NCBI GenBank assembly: GCA_026196105.1
Contig: JAPHRK010000051.1
Span: forward strand, 1-35,524
Length of the DNA stretch: 35,524 bases
Source of the DNA: Rhodospirillales bacterium
GTDB lineage: Bacteria > Pseudomonadota > Alphaproteobacteria > Rhodospirillales > JAPHRK01
Direction: 5' to 3'
Made by a program: the position numbers and the translations under genes. Positions 7,670 to 15,876 of this stretch are shown piece by piece. The notes under the pieces are model-generated. The model had not been told where the DNA came from and ran no database searches. It was given only the letters and a program-made list of their open reading frames with translations. The number at the start of each line of letters is the position of its first letter. Position 1 is the stretch's first letter.

Positions 7670-8971
7670 GTGTCAACTGAGACCTATAAGAAACAAAATT
7701 ATCAAGCTGGTGAAACAATCTTCAAAGAGGGTGACCCGGGGGATTGCGCCTATATTGTTCAATCTGGAACGGTAAAGGTCATTAAGACTGGTTCCAGTGG
7801 AAAAGAAGTGGTGATTGCCAAGATCGGTAAAGGCGGCATTGTCGGTGAAATGGCTATCGTCGAGGATGCTGAACGCTTTGCGACAGTTAAAGCGGAAACC
7901 AAGGTCGAGCTAATGATGGTTGCTCGTGATACCTTCCAAAACCGTATTGAGAGCTTAGACCGCTTTACGGGCGTTTTGCTCAAGACATTAATTGATCGCC
8001 TCAAAACCCAGTCGCAAAAAACTGTTGAGCTCGCTGTTCGCCATGTTGAGCAAGTCAATAAAGCCAACAAAGCGAAAGCTATGAAAGCTAAGGGTAAAAG
8101 CGATCGTGGTACTGATGAGATAAGCTTTGAGAGTGTAGACGCTATCTTGGTTGATCGTAACCAGATCACACGTTCAGGTATGAAAAGTGGGTTTTTCCAA
8201 CATGGCTTGCGTGGTATTCGTGATGTGAGCAGCTTTGAAGCGATGCTTGAAGAATTTAAAGGTAAATTCTTTGATGTGCTTATTTTGGATTCTGGCGCGG
8301 ACTTTGATCAAGCCTGCCAAATTATCTGGCAAATTCGTCATGGTTATATCGGTAATAACTCATTTATTGTCATTATCGCTTTAGCAGATGAAGGGGATAA
8401 AAGAGGTATTTCTAGGCTGAAATCTGTTGGTGCCGATGAAGTTGTAACCAAGCCTTATTCTGTCAATTCAATGTTGGAACAGCTGAGAAGCCTGGTCAAT
8501 ACTCGCCGACCTTTCGTTGTCACTAATGATTATATTGGGCCTGACAGACAAATGGGCTCTGAAAACCCAAGCACCAATATTCCAAAGTTTGGTGTTCCAA
8601 ATACTTTACAACTCAAAGTGCTGCATGGAGCTGATTCTGTACAGCTGCAAAATGATGTTTCATTCGCTGAAAATGAAATTAATGAGCAAAGGGTACGGCG
8701 TAATATTGTTCAACTCGCTTGGTTGTTAGAGCGTGTAGATGAAGCTAACAAAGGGCAAAAATCACCATCGTCATTTTTTAACCGCATGGCTGAAGTCTTG
8801 AACGAACTTTCTGAGCGGGGCAGTAAGACAGACTATGCGGAGACAGTCACTCAATGCGTAGGAATGGAAGGGCTGGTTCGTGAGTTGGCAGATATTGATC
8901 AACCATCGCCTGCCGACCTTGCCAAACTTCGAAACATGGCTGGTTCCCTTGCTGATGATATCCTCACCTAG
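7670..8971 (+). CDS. Cyclic-nucleotide-binding / receiver-domain fusion
   Basis: A 433-residue cytoplasmic protein. Residues about 8-115 form a CRP/PKA-type cNMP-binding domain. The phosphate-binding cassette reads GEMAIVEDAERFATV, with the Arg present but Phe where Ser/Thr is usual. After a Lys-rich linker (130-148), residues 156-276 resemble a response-regulator receiver: Asp162 in ILVDRNQ, Asp207 in VLILDSG as possible phospho-acceptor, and Lys261 in VTKPYS. The segment RPFVVTNDYIGPDRQM is a linker often seen after receiver domains in alphaproteobacteria. The remainder is helical, with no DNA-binding motif recognised, so it probably acts by protein contacts. The start is the GTG at 7670, with GGAGG 5 nt upstream. 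It is convergent with the caspase gene, 12 nt away. Confidence 0.8.
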   Translation: MSTETYKKQNYQAGETIFKEGDPGDCAYIVQSGTVKVIKTGSSGKEVVIAKIGKGGIVGEMAIVEDAERFATVKAETKVELMMVARDTFQNRIESLDRFTGVLLKTLIDRLKTQSQKTVELAVRHVEQVNKANKAKAMKAKGKSDRGTDEISFESVDAILVDRNQITRSGMKSGFFQHGLRGIRDVSSFEAMLEEFKGKFFDVLILDSGADFDQACQIIWQIRHGYIGNNSFIVIIALADEGDKRGISRLKSVGADEVVTKPYSVNSMLEQLRSLVNTRRPFVVTNDYIGPDRQMGSENPSTNIPKFGVPNTLQLKVLHGADSVQLQNDVSFAENEINEQRVRRNIVQLAWLLERVDEANKGQKSPSSFFNRMAEVLNELSERGSKTDYAETVTQCVGMEGLVRELADIDQPSPADLAKLRNMAGSLADDILT

Positions 8972-8983
8972 AGGCCTTTGGTC

Positions 8984-10804
8984 TTAATGCCGACGAGGTG
9001 GAGGCCTGCCAAAACGAGGTGGTGGCGGAGGTCGGCGCCAATTATCCCGACGAGGAGGAGGTGACGGGCGATCTTCAACACGAGGCGTTGCCCAATTTGT
9101 AGCAACCACAACACCTGGTTTATTGCATAGTTTGATGAGTTTTGAGGCTAATTGAGCAAAGCGGTCACGGGCTTTTTTATTGGCAAACCGAGCCGGGCCA
9201 TAAGTGAAGATACGTTTCTTAGCCTTCACCATTTGTTTGTGGTTTTTTACTTCTAATAGCTGACCTCTAGAGGCGTGATGAGTCGTAAGGTCTAAAGTAT
9301 AAAGTTTGTTATTGAAGTATTCACCTTCCCGTCTGTTTTTCCAGGAAACAAAACCGTCGTGCTCCATCGTGAGAGAAAAAGCGAGGGAGCAAGATTGTGG
9401 TCGGGCAACTACTTCTGTGTAATGCATCGCACTTACTGCCTGAGTATTACAGCCACTTGCAGACCAGTTTTTACAGGCAACTTTCATCGGTACTTGTTTG
9501 CTGTAGCTTTGTCGCCCTAAGATATTCCCCATACGATCTAGAATATCACTCACCCACTTACGTGCAGTGGCGACGGTTTGAGTGTTCATGTTATTTCGAG
9601 CCGGGACTGTATTATCTCTGCTTAGGGCAATTTCTGTTTCTTTTGGTTGCTCTTCAAAATCAACCTCTTCGCCAAGAAGGGGGGCGTATACATAACCTAA
9701 TTTCTCGTCTTCTTGTTTTACTGCGTACCAGGAAAGACCTTTGACCTTTCCGGCAACATGAATAGAGTCCCCTCGGGAAATAAAATCAATCTTATTCGAG
9801 CTTGCACTTGGTTGAGACCTTATATTGGCATTTTTTAAGGCCACCATTACTGCTTCACGGGCTTCAATCTCTGTTGCGGTAATCGGAGGGGGAATGGTTA
9901 TATTTTCCAGTGAAGGTCGCCGTGGGAAGGTGCCATCAATGGAAGCAACCAACACTTGATCCATCTCGCCAATAATAGTCGGTCTTTGCTCCCGATTGTA
10001 AGCGCGGCGTGCTCGGTAACGCATTTCATCATCAAGATACGCTTCAACTTCACCTAGGGATACTTTACCATCCCCATTACCCCAGCCATTTTTGTCTGCT
10101 TCTCCATAAAGAGCGCGCAGGAGATACTCTGTAAATAAACCATGCTTGGCGTCTTCATCCCAACTTGCTAATTGGTCTTCTGAAGCTGCCGTAATAACTG
10201 TCATCGGGATATTTGATTTTTGTGGTTGCGGCATGACCTGGATGCCTGAGACAGCTTTAAGCAAGGGGCCTTTATGACTACTGCCACTAAAACAAGCATC
10301 AAGGAAAACCGTTACTGAACGGGCTTCGGTTTTGCCAAGGTTTTCATAGAGAACATCAATTGGGTACCCATTAATTTCTGCGGTTTCAACCTCAGCGTCT
10401 GAAGGGAGAAGATAACTACCCCCTTCAGTCATCCCAGGGACACCGTGGCCTGAGAAGAAGACAAAAAGGTCAGAATTATCAGGGCGTATATACTGGAAGG
10501 CTTTACCTCGATGGTTGCCTTTTTTACCAAAGGCACTTTCCATCTGAGCCTGACTAGCGTCTTTTAGGACGATAATGTTTTCTTCTCTAAAACCTAAAAA
10601 ATCACGAACAAAACGATGAATAGCTTCTACATCCCGGTGGGCATAGTCCACATTAGGAATATCTTTGTCTTTGTAAGTTTTATTGCCAACAATAACAGCG
10701 ACACCATCTTGATTGCCCTTAGCTGATACAGGATCAGGGGTAAAAACGGCTGCAAAAGTCAGGGCCGTTAGTAGGATTAGAGGTTTGGGGCATCGAAAAG
10801 TCAT
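8984..10804 (-). CDS. Secreted caspase-like protease (C14) with SH3-like domain
   Basis: A 606-residue protein with a signal peptide (about residues 1-28). The caspase-like p20 domain begins VAVIVGNKTYKDK; the catalytic His is His120 in VFFSGHGVPG and the Cys is Cys171 in FLDACFSGS, so the dyad is intact. Residues 237-252 (DKNGWGNGDGKVSLGE) resemble an EF-hand calcium loop. Residues about 317-380 look like a bacterial SH3 domain (NIRSQPSASSNKID, then WYAVK). A Cys-containing C-terminal region of about 130 residues that I do not recognise follows, ending in a Pro/Arg-rich tail (PPPPPRFGRPPPRRH). Caspase-fold proteins often occur with DUF4384 proteins; one lies 5 kb away. Export and SH3 suggest a place near peptidoglycan. 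Basic specificity after Arg/Lys is known for the orthocaspase class but is not shown here. Confidence 0.88.
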   Translation of the reverse strand: MTFRCPKPLILLTALTFAAVFTPDPVSAKGNQDGVAVIVGNKTYKDKDIPNVDYAHRDVEAIHRFVRDFLGFREENIIVLKDASQAQMESAFGKKGNHRGKAFQYIRPDNSDLFVFFSGHGVPGMTEGGSYLLPSDAEVETAEINGYPIDVLYENLGKTEARSVTVFLDACFSGSSHKGPLLKAVSGIQVMPQPQKSNIPMTVITAASEDQLASWDEDAKHGLFTEYLLRALYGEADKNGWGNGDGKVSLGEVEAYLDDEMRYRARRAYNREQRPTIIGEMDQVLVASIDGTFPRRPSLENITIPPPITATEIEAREAVMVALKNANIRSQPSASSNKIDFISRGDSIHVAGKVKGLSWYAVKQEDEKLGYVYAPLLGEEVDFEEQPKETEIALSRDNTVPARNNMNTQTVATARKWVSDILDRMGNILGRQSYSKQVPMKVACKNWSASGCNTQAVSAMHYTEVVARPQSCSLAFSLTMEHDGFVSWKNRREGEYFNNKLYTLDLTTHHASRGQLLEVKNHKQMVKAKKRIFTYGPARFANKKARDRFAQLASKLIKLCNKPGVVVATNWATPRVEDRPSPPPRRDNWRRPPPPPRFGRPPPRRH

Positions 10805-10928
10805 TGTTGTCTCTTCGGTTAATAATGTTAGTTACTGAAAGGTTATAGAGAACAAACCATCAAGATTTGGTAACGGCCCACCAGATTATCATATTATTTT
10901 TGACGGGCCGCTTTTTTATTCAAATGTT

Positions 10929-11483
10929 TCACATCACCCAACGGCAGTGACGGCCATTGGTTTTGCAAATTTTCCGAGCTTGGCCACGGTTATTCCAAAC
11001 AACTTTGTGATTATGTTGGTTTCTTTTCCATCTACGATCATGCTTGTACCCATACTGTTTGGCAGGATACTTTTTAATTACAACGACTTTTCTCTCAACA
11101 ACAGGCTGTTCGATAATTACTTTTTTGACAACGGTTTTGGTTACGGGCCGATAAACCACTTTTGGCGGATCATCATAATAGTCATCATCACTAAAGTAAT
11201 CGTCATCATCGCCAACATGAACACGGTGGGTAGGATAAGGTTCGCGAGGCGTGGTTGCCATGGTATGACCAACAGTAGCCCCGATAACGGCACCAGCAGC
11301 TGTAGCAACTAAACGCCCGTCACCTTTACCAATTTTTGAACCAATGACACCGCCAATTGCGCCACCTAGGATGGTTCCGAATATGCTTGAGCCATCTCTA
11401 TAGTCAGCGGCTTGAGCTGTATTAGCAGATGCACCGACAGAAACTAAAGCGGCGGTTACCAGGGCGATTATTTTGGTTTTCAT
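10929..11483 (-). CDS. Glycine-zipper envelope protein
   Basis: A 184-residue exported protein: signal peptide MKTKIIALVTAALVSVGASANTA, then a glycine-zipper 2TM segment (FGTILGGAIGGVIGSKIG, then AAGAVIGATVGHTM) as in the 17-kDa surface antigen and outer-membrane slyB-like families. An acidic patch (DDDDYFSDDDYYDD) follows, then a very basic Lys/Arg/His tail with two Cys at the end (KICKTNGRHCRW). A GGAGG precedes the ATG by 5 nt. It probably sits in or spans an envelope membrane. It is divergent from the lipoprotein gene at 11689 and upstream of the caspase gene in the same direction, with 124 nt between. Confidence 0.75.
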   Translation of the reverse strand: MKTKIIALVTAALVSVGASANTAQAADYRDGSSIFGTILGGAIGGVIGSKIGKGDGRLVATAAGAVIGATVGHTMATTPREPYPTHRVHVGDDDDYFSDDDYYDDPPKVVYRPVTKTVVKKVIIEQPVVERKVVVIKKYPAKQYGYKHDRRWKRNQHNHKVVWNNRGQARKICKTNGRHCRWVM

Positions 11484-11557
11484 AGCGACCTCCTAAGTCG
11501 TCTGTTTCTCTTTGCTAGGCGTCTGTTTAATGGCCATGGAACGGTTATGAATATCCC

Positions 11558-11566
11558 AGAGGCTAT
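11558..11566 (-). promoter_or_regulatory. ATAGCCTCT element on the minus strand
   Basis: The 9-nt sequence ATAGCCTCT reads on the minus strand here, 74 nt upstream of the glycine-zipper ATG, and again on the plus strand at 11636-11644 upstream of the lipoprotein. The two copies form an inverted repeat in the divergent intergenic region, which would fit a shared regulator. At 9 nt, chance remains possible. Confidence 0.3.
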
Positions 11567-11619
11567 TTTTATTAGAAACCGTAATTTTTTTTTGGTTCAC
11601 ATATTATTTTCCAAAAAAC

Positions 11620-11646
11620 CACCTCTAAGACATCCATAGCCTCTCA
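11620..11646 (+). promoter_or_regulatory. Shared leader element, copy A
   Basis: CACCTCT, 6 nt, TCCATAGCC, then TCTCA, lying 48 nt before the ATG at 11689. The same words with identical 6-nt spacing stand before cluster C at 18996-19024, and a compressed form (CACCTCCATAGGG) before cluster B. A TATTAT at 11602-11607 could be a -10 box, which would put the element at the very start of the transcript, but no convincing -35 box is seen. Confidence 0.45.
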
Positions 11647-11688
11647 CATGCGTGATGAACGCGCGTATGTATAGAAAGGACGCTCCCT

Positions 11689-12618
11689 ATGTTGAAGAAA
11701 GCTTTAGCCCTAACAGTCACAGGATTTATTCTTGTTTCGTGTGGCGGTATGCCTAAAACGAGCCAAGCGGCTGAAACCCCCAATGTTCTTGTTCTTGGTG
11801 TTGATGGTGGTCAGCATATGGTTCGCCGTGGCAGTCCTGTTTTTCGCACTACAAGAGAGGCCGTTGCTGAGGCTCTCTATGAACAAGGCTTTAAAATTTT
11901 TGATGCCGCTGCGGTGAGTATGGGAAAAGTTCGCCAACACTTCAGTCACCGCTCTGATGCTGAAATTATTGGTATCGCTCGGGCAGTTTCTTCACCCCCT
12001 ATTGATATCGCTGTTGCTTTTTCAGCCTATCAAACGGAGAAAAAAATTCGTTATGCCAAGAAGTTCAATGTTCGCCTTGTAGGTAGGATCATTGATATCC
12101 GCACTGGAAGGCGTCTTGGAAATGTAACGGTTCGTTCAAATGCATTCCGCCATGCTGGCCCTAATTGTGGTAGAGGGTGCATCGCAGACCTTGCTGCACA
12201 AGAAGCTTCTATTCTGGCTCCAGGTTTAGGCAGTGCCTTAGCACAAAAATTAATGAATGCTTCCCAGGTTGCTTACCAAGTTGATTATGGCAGTGATGAT
12301 TACCCCTTAGAAAACGAAACGCCAACGCCCCAAGCAACAGGTCTACCCGGAGCCTATAATTTATCATTTAGCGGTTTTAAGGCTGAAGAAATGTTCAGGA
12401 TAGAAGAGTACTTGGTTTCATTTCGTGGCTATAAAGAGCACCGCGCCGTACGTACCGCCCACCGTTATGCTTCATATTGGTATGAAACGGACATTCGCAC
12501 GGCGCGCCTGGACCGTAACCTGCGCAAAATGCTTAAACGCCTGGGTATCAAAGGGCGAGTTGCTCTTGATGGCAACAGCTTTACAGTCCAGAAAATGGGT
12601 GCGAGGAGAATGCCATGA
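11689..12618 (+). CDS. Putative outer-membrane lipoprotein, first gene of cluster A
   Basis: A 309-residue lipoprotein: hydrophobic signal with lipobox ILVSCGG (Cys18). The first half (residues about 32-185) has an alternating strand/helix pattern, VLVLGVDGG, then FRTTREAVAEALYEQGFKIF, then IDIAVAFSAYQ and VRLVGRIIDIRTGRRLGNV. This resembles the fold of CsgG/LpoB/FlgT-type lipoproteins, which help span or recruit to the outer membrane. The C-terminal part (FSGFKAEEMFRIEEYL onward) is a second small domain ending with a predicted alpha/beta element. The family assignment is by pattern, not close match. AAAGGA lies 10 nt upstream of the ATG. The stop overlaps the next start by 4 nt, so the next protein is likely made in step with it. 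Confidence 0.6.
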   Translation: MLKKALALTVTGFILVSCGGMPKTSQAAETPNVLVLGVDGGQHMVRRGSPVFRTTREAVAEALYEQGFKIFDAAAVSMGKVRQHFSHRSDAEIIGIARAVSSPPIDIAVAFSAYQTEKKIRYAKKFNVRLVGRIIDIRTGRRLGNVTVRSNAFRHAGPNCGRGCIADLAAQEASILAPGLGSALAQKLMNASQVAYQVDYGSDDYPLENETPTPQATGLPGAYNLSFSGFKAEEMFRIEEYLVSFRGYKEHRAVRTAHRYASYWYETDIRTARLDRNLRKMLKRLGIKGRVALDGNSFTVQKMGARRMP

Positions 12619-13055
12619 CCCATGGCGCTCAAGATAATGCCATGACTGAAATTGCTCTGGCCTTAGCAATGGCCTTCTTCAGCATTTTGGTTCTGGCTCT
12701 GGTCTCCATGGGTGGTAGTCAAGCTGCAGCTCCTAAAACGGCGTTAACTATAGAACAAGGGGCTGTTCTCTCCAAGTCTCAACCTAAGGAGAAAGCGCAG
12801 GAGAGTAGCAAGGCATCCCTCAAAGCTGAGCCCAATCAGCTCTTAATTTTTTACGGCGGGCGGTATTTTAATGCGGCTTTGAAAGAAACTAACCCGGCCT
12901 CTTATGCGGGTAGGAAAAATATCATCCTCGCAGTTGATCCCTCCATATCCATGACCGACGCTTTGGAAGCCGAGAAACTGGTTCCTGGTGATCGGAAGAT
13001 CGTAACGACTCTGGATAAGAAATGGATTGCTGCTTTAAAGGAGAAAGTAAAATGA
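12615..13055 (+). CDS. Single-TM protein resembling ExbD/MotB
   Basis: A 146-residue protein with a short cytoplasmic N-terminus, one TM helix (about residues 12-33) and a linker rich in Lys/Ser. A small periplasmic domain (about 73-146) follows, with NQLLIFYGGRYFNAAL, then NIILAVDPSISMTDAL. This is the layout of ExbD/TolR/MotB stators. An acidic residue, Glu12, sits at the cytoplasmic end of the TM helix, about where those families carry the proton-binding Asp. No OmpA-like domain is present. The assignment is inferred; the four-TM partner expected for such a protein is found 8 kb downstream (20976). The start ATG overlaps the previous stop; an internal ATG at 12642 would still keep the TM. 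It is coupled to the transglycosylase by another ATGA. Confidence 0.5.
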   Translation: MTHGAQDNAMTEIALALAMAFFSILVLALVSMGGSQAAAPKTALTIEQGAVLSKSQPKEKAQESSKASLKAEPNQLLIFYGGRYFNAALKETNPASYAGRKNIILAVDPSISMTDALEAEKLVPGDRKIVTTLDKKWIAALKEKVK

Positions 13056-13774
13056 GAGATGAAATTTATGGAAAATTCCTCGCGGCTCTGATTGTTCTTA
13101 GCCTGTTGGCTATTTTTGTCAACACCTCTGCTTATGCAGCAACCCGTGCCCAGATTAAACAGTTGGTGGTCGAAGAAGCGATTAATCAACGGGTTCCTCC
13201 TGCGCTGGCTCTGGCTGTTGCCAAGGTTGAATCGGATTTCCAAGTTAAGGCTAAAAGTAAAGTGGGTGCCCGGGGCGTCATGCAAATTATGCCAAAAACT
13301 GCCCGAACTGAATTTGGGGTTGATGCCAACAAACTCTGGAACCCCCGTACGAATATTCGCTTGGGGTTGAAGTTTTTAAAGCAGCTCCGTCGTCAGTATG
13401 GTGGGCGTTGGGATCTTGCTTTGTCTCATTATAACGGTGGCACATTGAAGGGACGTGGTGCCAAAGCAAAACCCCATAGCTATACCAAAAAATATGTTGC
13501 CTCAGTTCTGCGTTGGCAAAACCGTTATCGGGAACAGGCGACAGTATGGCAAGTTGCCTCTATGAAAGATCGCCCCTATCAGGAGCGGCGGGTAAAAGTA
13601 AAGCCTTATCGCTCAAAAAACCAGAACCTCTATACGGCGCAAGTTAAACCCAAGGTGAAGTGGCGCCCAAGAAGGGCTTCATATAAATCATACGATGCTC
13701 GTTTAGAGGATAGAATTCGCCGGGCCCAACGCATCCTGGATGACTTTTCTGAATATCTTGATGACAGGAGTTAA
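13052..13774 (+). CDS. SLT-type lytic transglycosylase
   Basis: A 240-residue exported peptidoglycan lytic transglycosylase. After a signal sequence (about residues 1-29), the SLT domain shows the catalytic Glu in AKVESDFQVKAKS, then GARGVMQIMPKTA, NIRLGLKFLKQL and DLALSHYNGG. It cleaves the MurNAc-GlcNAc bond to give anhydromuropeptides and commonly makes room for envelope complexes. The C-terminal 90 residues are very basic and may bind the wall or nucleate contacts. The start is the ATG at 13052, 6 nt after GGAG and overlapping the previous stop; a frame open from 13022 is ignored. It is the third gene of cluster A, coupled to the ExbD-like protein, which suggests the complex crosses peptidoglycan. 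Confidence 0.9.
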   Translation: MRDEIYGKFLAALIVLSLLAIFVNTSAYAATRAQIKQLVVEEAINQRVPPALALAVAKVESDFQVKAKSKVGARGVMQIMPKTARTEFGVDANKLWNPRTNIRLGLKFLKQLRRQYGGRWDLALSHYNGGTLKGRGAKAKPHSYTKKYVASVLRWQNRYREQATVWQVASMKDRPYQERRVKVKPYRSKNQNLYTAQVKPKVKWRPRRASYKSYDARLEDRIRRAQRILDDFSEYLDDRS

Positions 13775-13787
13775 TTTGCCTAGGCTA

Positions 13788-13800
13788 CACCTCCATAGGG
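13788..13800 (+). promoter_or_regulatory. Shared leader element, weak copy B
   Basis: CACCTCCATAGGG, 34 nt before the ATG at 13834. It contains the CACCTC and CCATAG words of the elements at 11620 and 18996, without the spacer between them. CACCTCC is also the anti-Shine-Dalgarno sequence. This copy is suggestive only. Confidence 0.25.
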
Positions 13801-13833
13801 TATGCATAATTTGAAGGATAGCAGGTTAAAGAT

Positions 13834-15336
13834 ATGGAAGTGTCAGCATCAACCTTGGTTCGGGCAGGAGGGCGAGATCAGCTTCTAGAAGATTTTCGTG
13901 CCTTGGCTGACGCGACTACCTTTGAAGGGGTGCCTCGTTATAGCGATCGTCCCACATTGGCTTGGTTGGCAAAATTTCTTGCGGGACAAGCTGGTGGCCC
14001 TAATAAAGATCTTCCTCTCTTTGAATTGTGCCATCTCGTTAATGCTTTGGACCGTGGTAACGGTAGCCCTGACTTCCGTACCTTGTTTTTTCTTGGTGGT
14101 GAAAGAGCAGTACCCCAGACTTACAAGCGCTTGCTTGACCCAGTTGATTTTTTAGAAGGCGTTAAGGCCGGCAAAGAAGGGATTACGCTTTGTTATCCTG
14201 AAGGTGATTTCACCATTCGCTTTGGTCGGATGCCCATGTTGGGAGCCCTGTTTGAATTTCTTGCCAGTATGGAAGATTTTGCTTTTTATACCGAGTTTAA
14301 CACTATTTTTGATGAATTAGCCCAAGCTCCTTTTAGTGTGAAATCTACTCAAGCTGCTTCCAACCGCCTGTCAAGCAACCTACGCCAGTACCGCAAAAAA
14401 TACTTTATAACCGCTGAGCATGATGGAAAATTCATGCAGCTTTTGGGTTTCCTAAAAGAAAGAAATTCAGAAAAAGAAATTTTTATTGATGATGATGCGA
14501 TTTTGGACTTCTGGCTCCTCCATAGTCAAGGTAAGGAATTCAAAGGATATCGTACTGTGTTTGAACTTTTTATCACTTTTATGAATGCTTTCGACGAGAC
14601 CAAGAGCCGGGAATCTGCTCATGGAGCGACCCGGCTTGGTACTGATTGGGAAAGCGGCGAAGTGGATATTGATATAGAAAATGGCGTTTTAGAGGGCATG
14701 GGAGATTGGCAATCTCCTTTATCTCTTTTTGACGAAGAACCTGTTGCCTCTGTGAAATTTTTCAAAAAAACCGGAGAGAGGAAACCTCTTGAGGCTTTGA
14801 TGAGTTTCGGCCCTAAGGCCACCTCGCTTCCTTTAGCTTTTTTACGCTATGAAAGTTTTGGCCAAGTTCAAGCTGGAATTACCAACGATCTTCAAGTCGG
14901 GCGTGACACCGTAAAAAAACGCCTCACATGTGATGAAGCTGAACCCTACCAAGATAAACATACGGTGCTTGCTTCTTTATTTGATCATGTTCGGGAATTG
15001 CAAAAAGCTGCCTTCCATGTAATTGCTGGGAAAAAGCCAGATGGAAATGTGGTTGCTTTTCCAGGTACTGAAGAAGTTGATAACAATGCCCTGGAAGCAG
15101 CCCAGGTTGATGCTGCAAAAGCTTTTAAAAAACTCACCCGTATGGGATTTGATGATGAAGTTTTTACAGACCCCACCCGGGAACGAGCTTTTAGACTCGC
15201 TGCGGGTGCTTTACTGACCATCGGTGGGCAGTTGCAAAATTTCCTTACAAAAGCAGAACCTATGATAAATCAATTTGACCAAGACAAAACTGTCTTCGCT
15301 CAACAATTTAATATCCTTTATGGAGAACAGTCATGA
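13834..15336 (+). CDS. Large soluble protein of unknown function, first gene of cluster B
   Basis: A 500-residue protein with no signal peptide or TM segment, so probably cytoplasmic. I do not recognise any domain. It looks mainly helical, with an acidic middle (residues about 260-290, including DIDIENGVLEGMGDW) and a helical C-terminus containing ALLTIGGQLQNFLTKAEP. A basic segment near NRLSSNLRQYRKKYF, followed by IDDDAILDFWLLHSQGKEF, could be an interaction or nucleic-acid surface, but nothing proves it. AGGT lies 8 nt before the ATG. Its stop overlaps the start of the anti-sigma-like gene by 4 nt, so the two proteins are likely made together and may bind one another. Confidence 0.7.
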   Translation: MEVSASTLVRAGGRDQLLEDFRALADATTFEGVPRYSDRPTLAWLAKFLAGQAGGPNKDLPLFELCHLVNALDRGNGSPDFRTLFFLGGERAVPQTYKRLLDPVDFLEGVKAGKEGITLCYPEGDFTIRFGRMPMLGALFEFLASMEDFAFYTEFNTIFDELAQAPFSVKSTQAASNRLSSNLRQYRKKYFITAEHDGKFMQLLGFLKERNSEKEIFIDDDAILDFWLLHSQGKEFKGYRTVFELFITFMNAFDETKSRESAHGATRLGTDWESGEVDIDIENGVLEGMGDWQSPLSLFDEEPVASVKFFKKTGERKPLEALMSFGPKATSLPLAFLRYESFGQVQAGITNDLQVGRDTVKKRLTCDEAEPYQDKHTVLASLFDHVRELQKAAFHVIAGKKPDGNVVAFPGTEEVDNNALEAAQVDAAKAFKKLTRMGFDDEVFTDPTRERAFRLAAGALLTIGGQLQNFLTKAEPMINQFDQDKTVFAQQFNILYGEQS

Positions 15337-15872
15337 CCGACTATCGGCTCTCCCCCGAGATTACGACCCAAGCCCAACAAAAGTTCTCCCAGTTGATGGT
15401 TACACGAACTTTGCTAGAGTCTGAAAAACTTTCTCAAGGAGTTTCGGCAAGTCGGCTATATGCTTATGCAAATGGGTCTTTGCTTTATCCCCAATCTGAT
15501 TTGGACAAAGCTCTTGGGCAAAATTTATCCCTACGCCGAACCTATAAATCAATGGTGTCAAAAGTAGCGAGTTTTTACCTACCCGAATCTCTCGCAGCGA
15601 GTAGCGATGCATTGCCGACAAGAGAAGGGGAAGGGTGCAGAATCAGTTTAAAAAAATCTCGGGCTGAACCAGATCAAATTTATATCATCGTTGAGTTGAC
15701 CAAAGAACGTGATGCTCATGCTGAAGTTCTGGTGGTTTGTGGAGAAGATGATCTCTTAGCCCAAATAGCACTCCCCACTCCTAGAAATGGTGTTTCCCAA
15801 GTAATCGTTGAAAAAAACTCAGAAATCCTCACACTCCTGGCAGACCCTAAATCAGAAGCCTATGTGAGATAA
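15333..15872 (+). CDS. Soluble anti-sigma-like protein
   Basis: A 179-residue cytoplasmic protein without a TM segment. Residues about 40-95 (RLYAYANGSLLYPQSDLDKA, then LRRTYKSMVSKVASFYL) follow the pattern of zinc-less anti-sigma domains, in which a 'YxxGxL...' helix is followed by a helix with LR. The C-terminal 80 residues form a strand-rich domain (IYIIVELTKE, then LLAQIALPTPRNGVSQVIVE, then LLADPKSEAY) such as I know from small proteins linked to CHAT or caspase gene clusters. The similarity is by eye. No ECF sigma gene is in the window, so a true anti-sigma role lacks a partner; it might instead bind the 500-residue protein upstream or the Lon-like domain downstream. Confidence 0.5.
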   Translation: MTDYRLSPEITTQAQQKFSQLMVTRTLLESEKLSQGVSASRLYAYANGSLLYPQSDLDKALGQNLSLRRTYKSMVSKVASFYLPESLAASSDALPTREGEGCRISLKKSRAEPDQIYIIVELTKERDAHAEVLVVCGEDDLLAQIALPTPRNGVSQVIVEKNSEILTLLADPKSEAYVR

Positions 15873-15876
15873 AATT

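Noticed and set aside
7759-8169. A 136-residue minus-strand frame
   Set aside because: Antisense to the clear cNMP-binding domain; low complexity Ser/Leu composition.
10874-10910. CGGCCC/GGGCCG hairpin between the caspase and glycine-zipper genes
   Set aside because: The T run lies on the plus strand, where no gene ends, and the loop is 25 nt; not a convincing terminator for the minus-strand genes.
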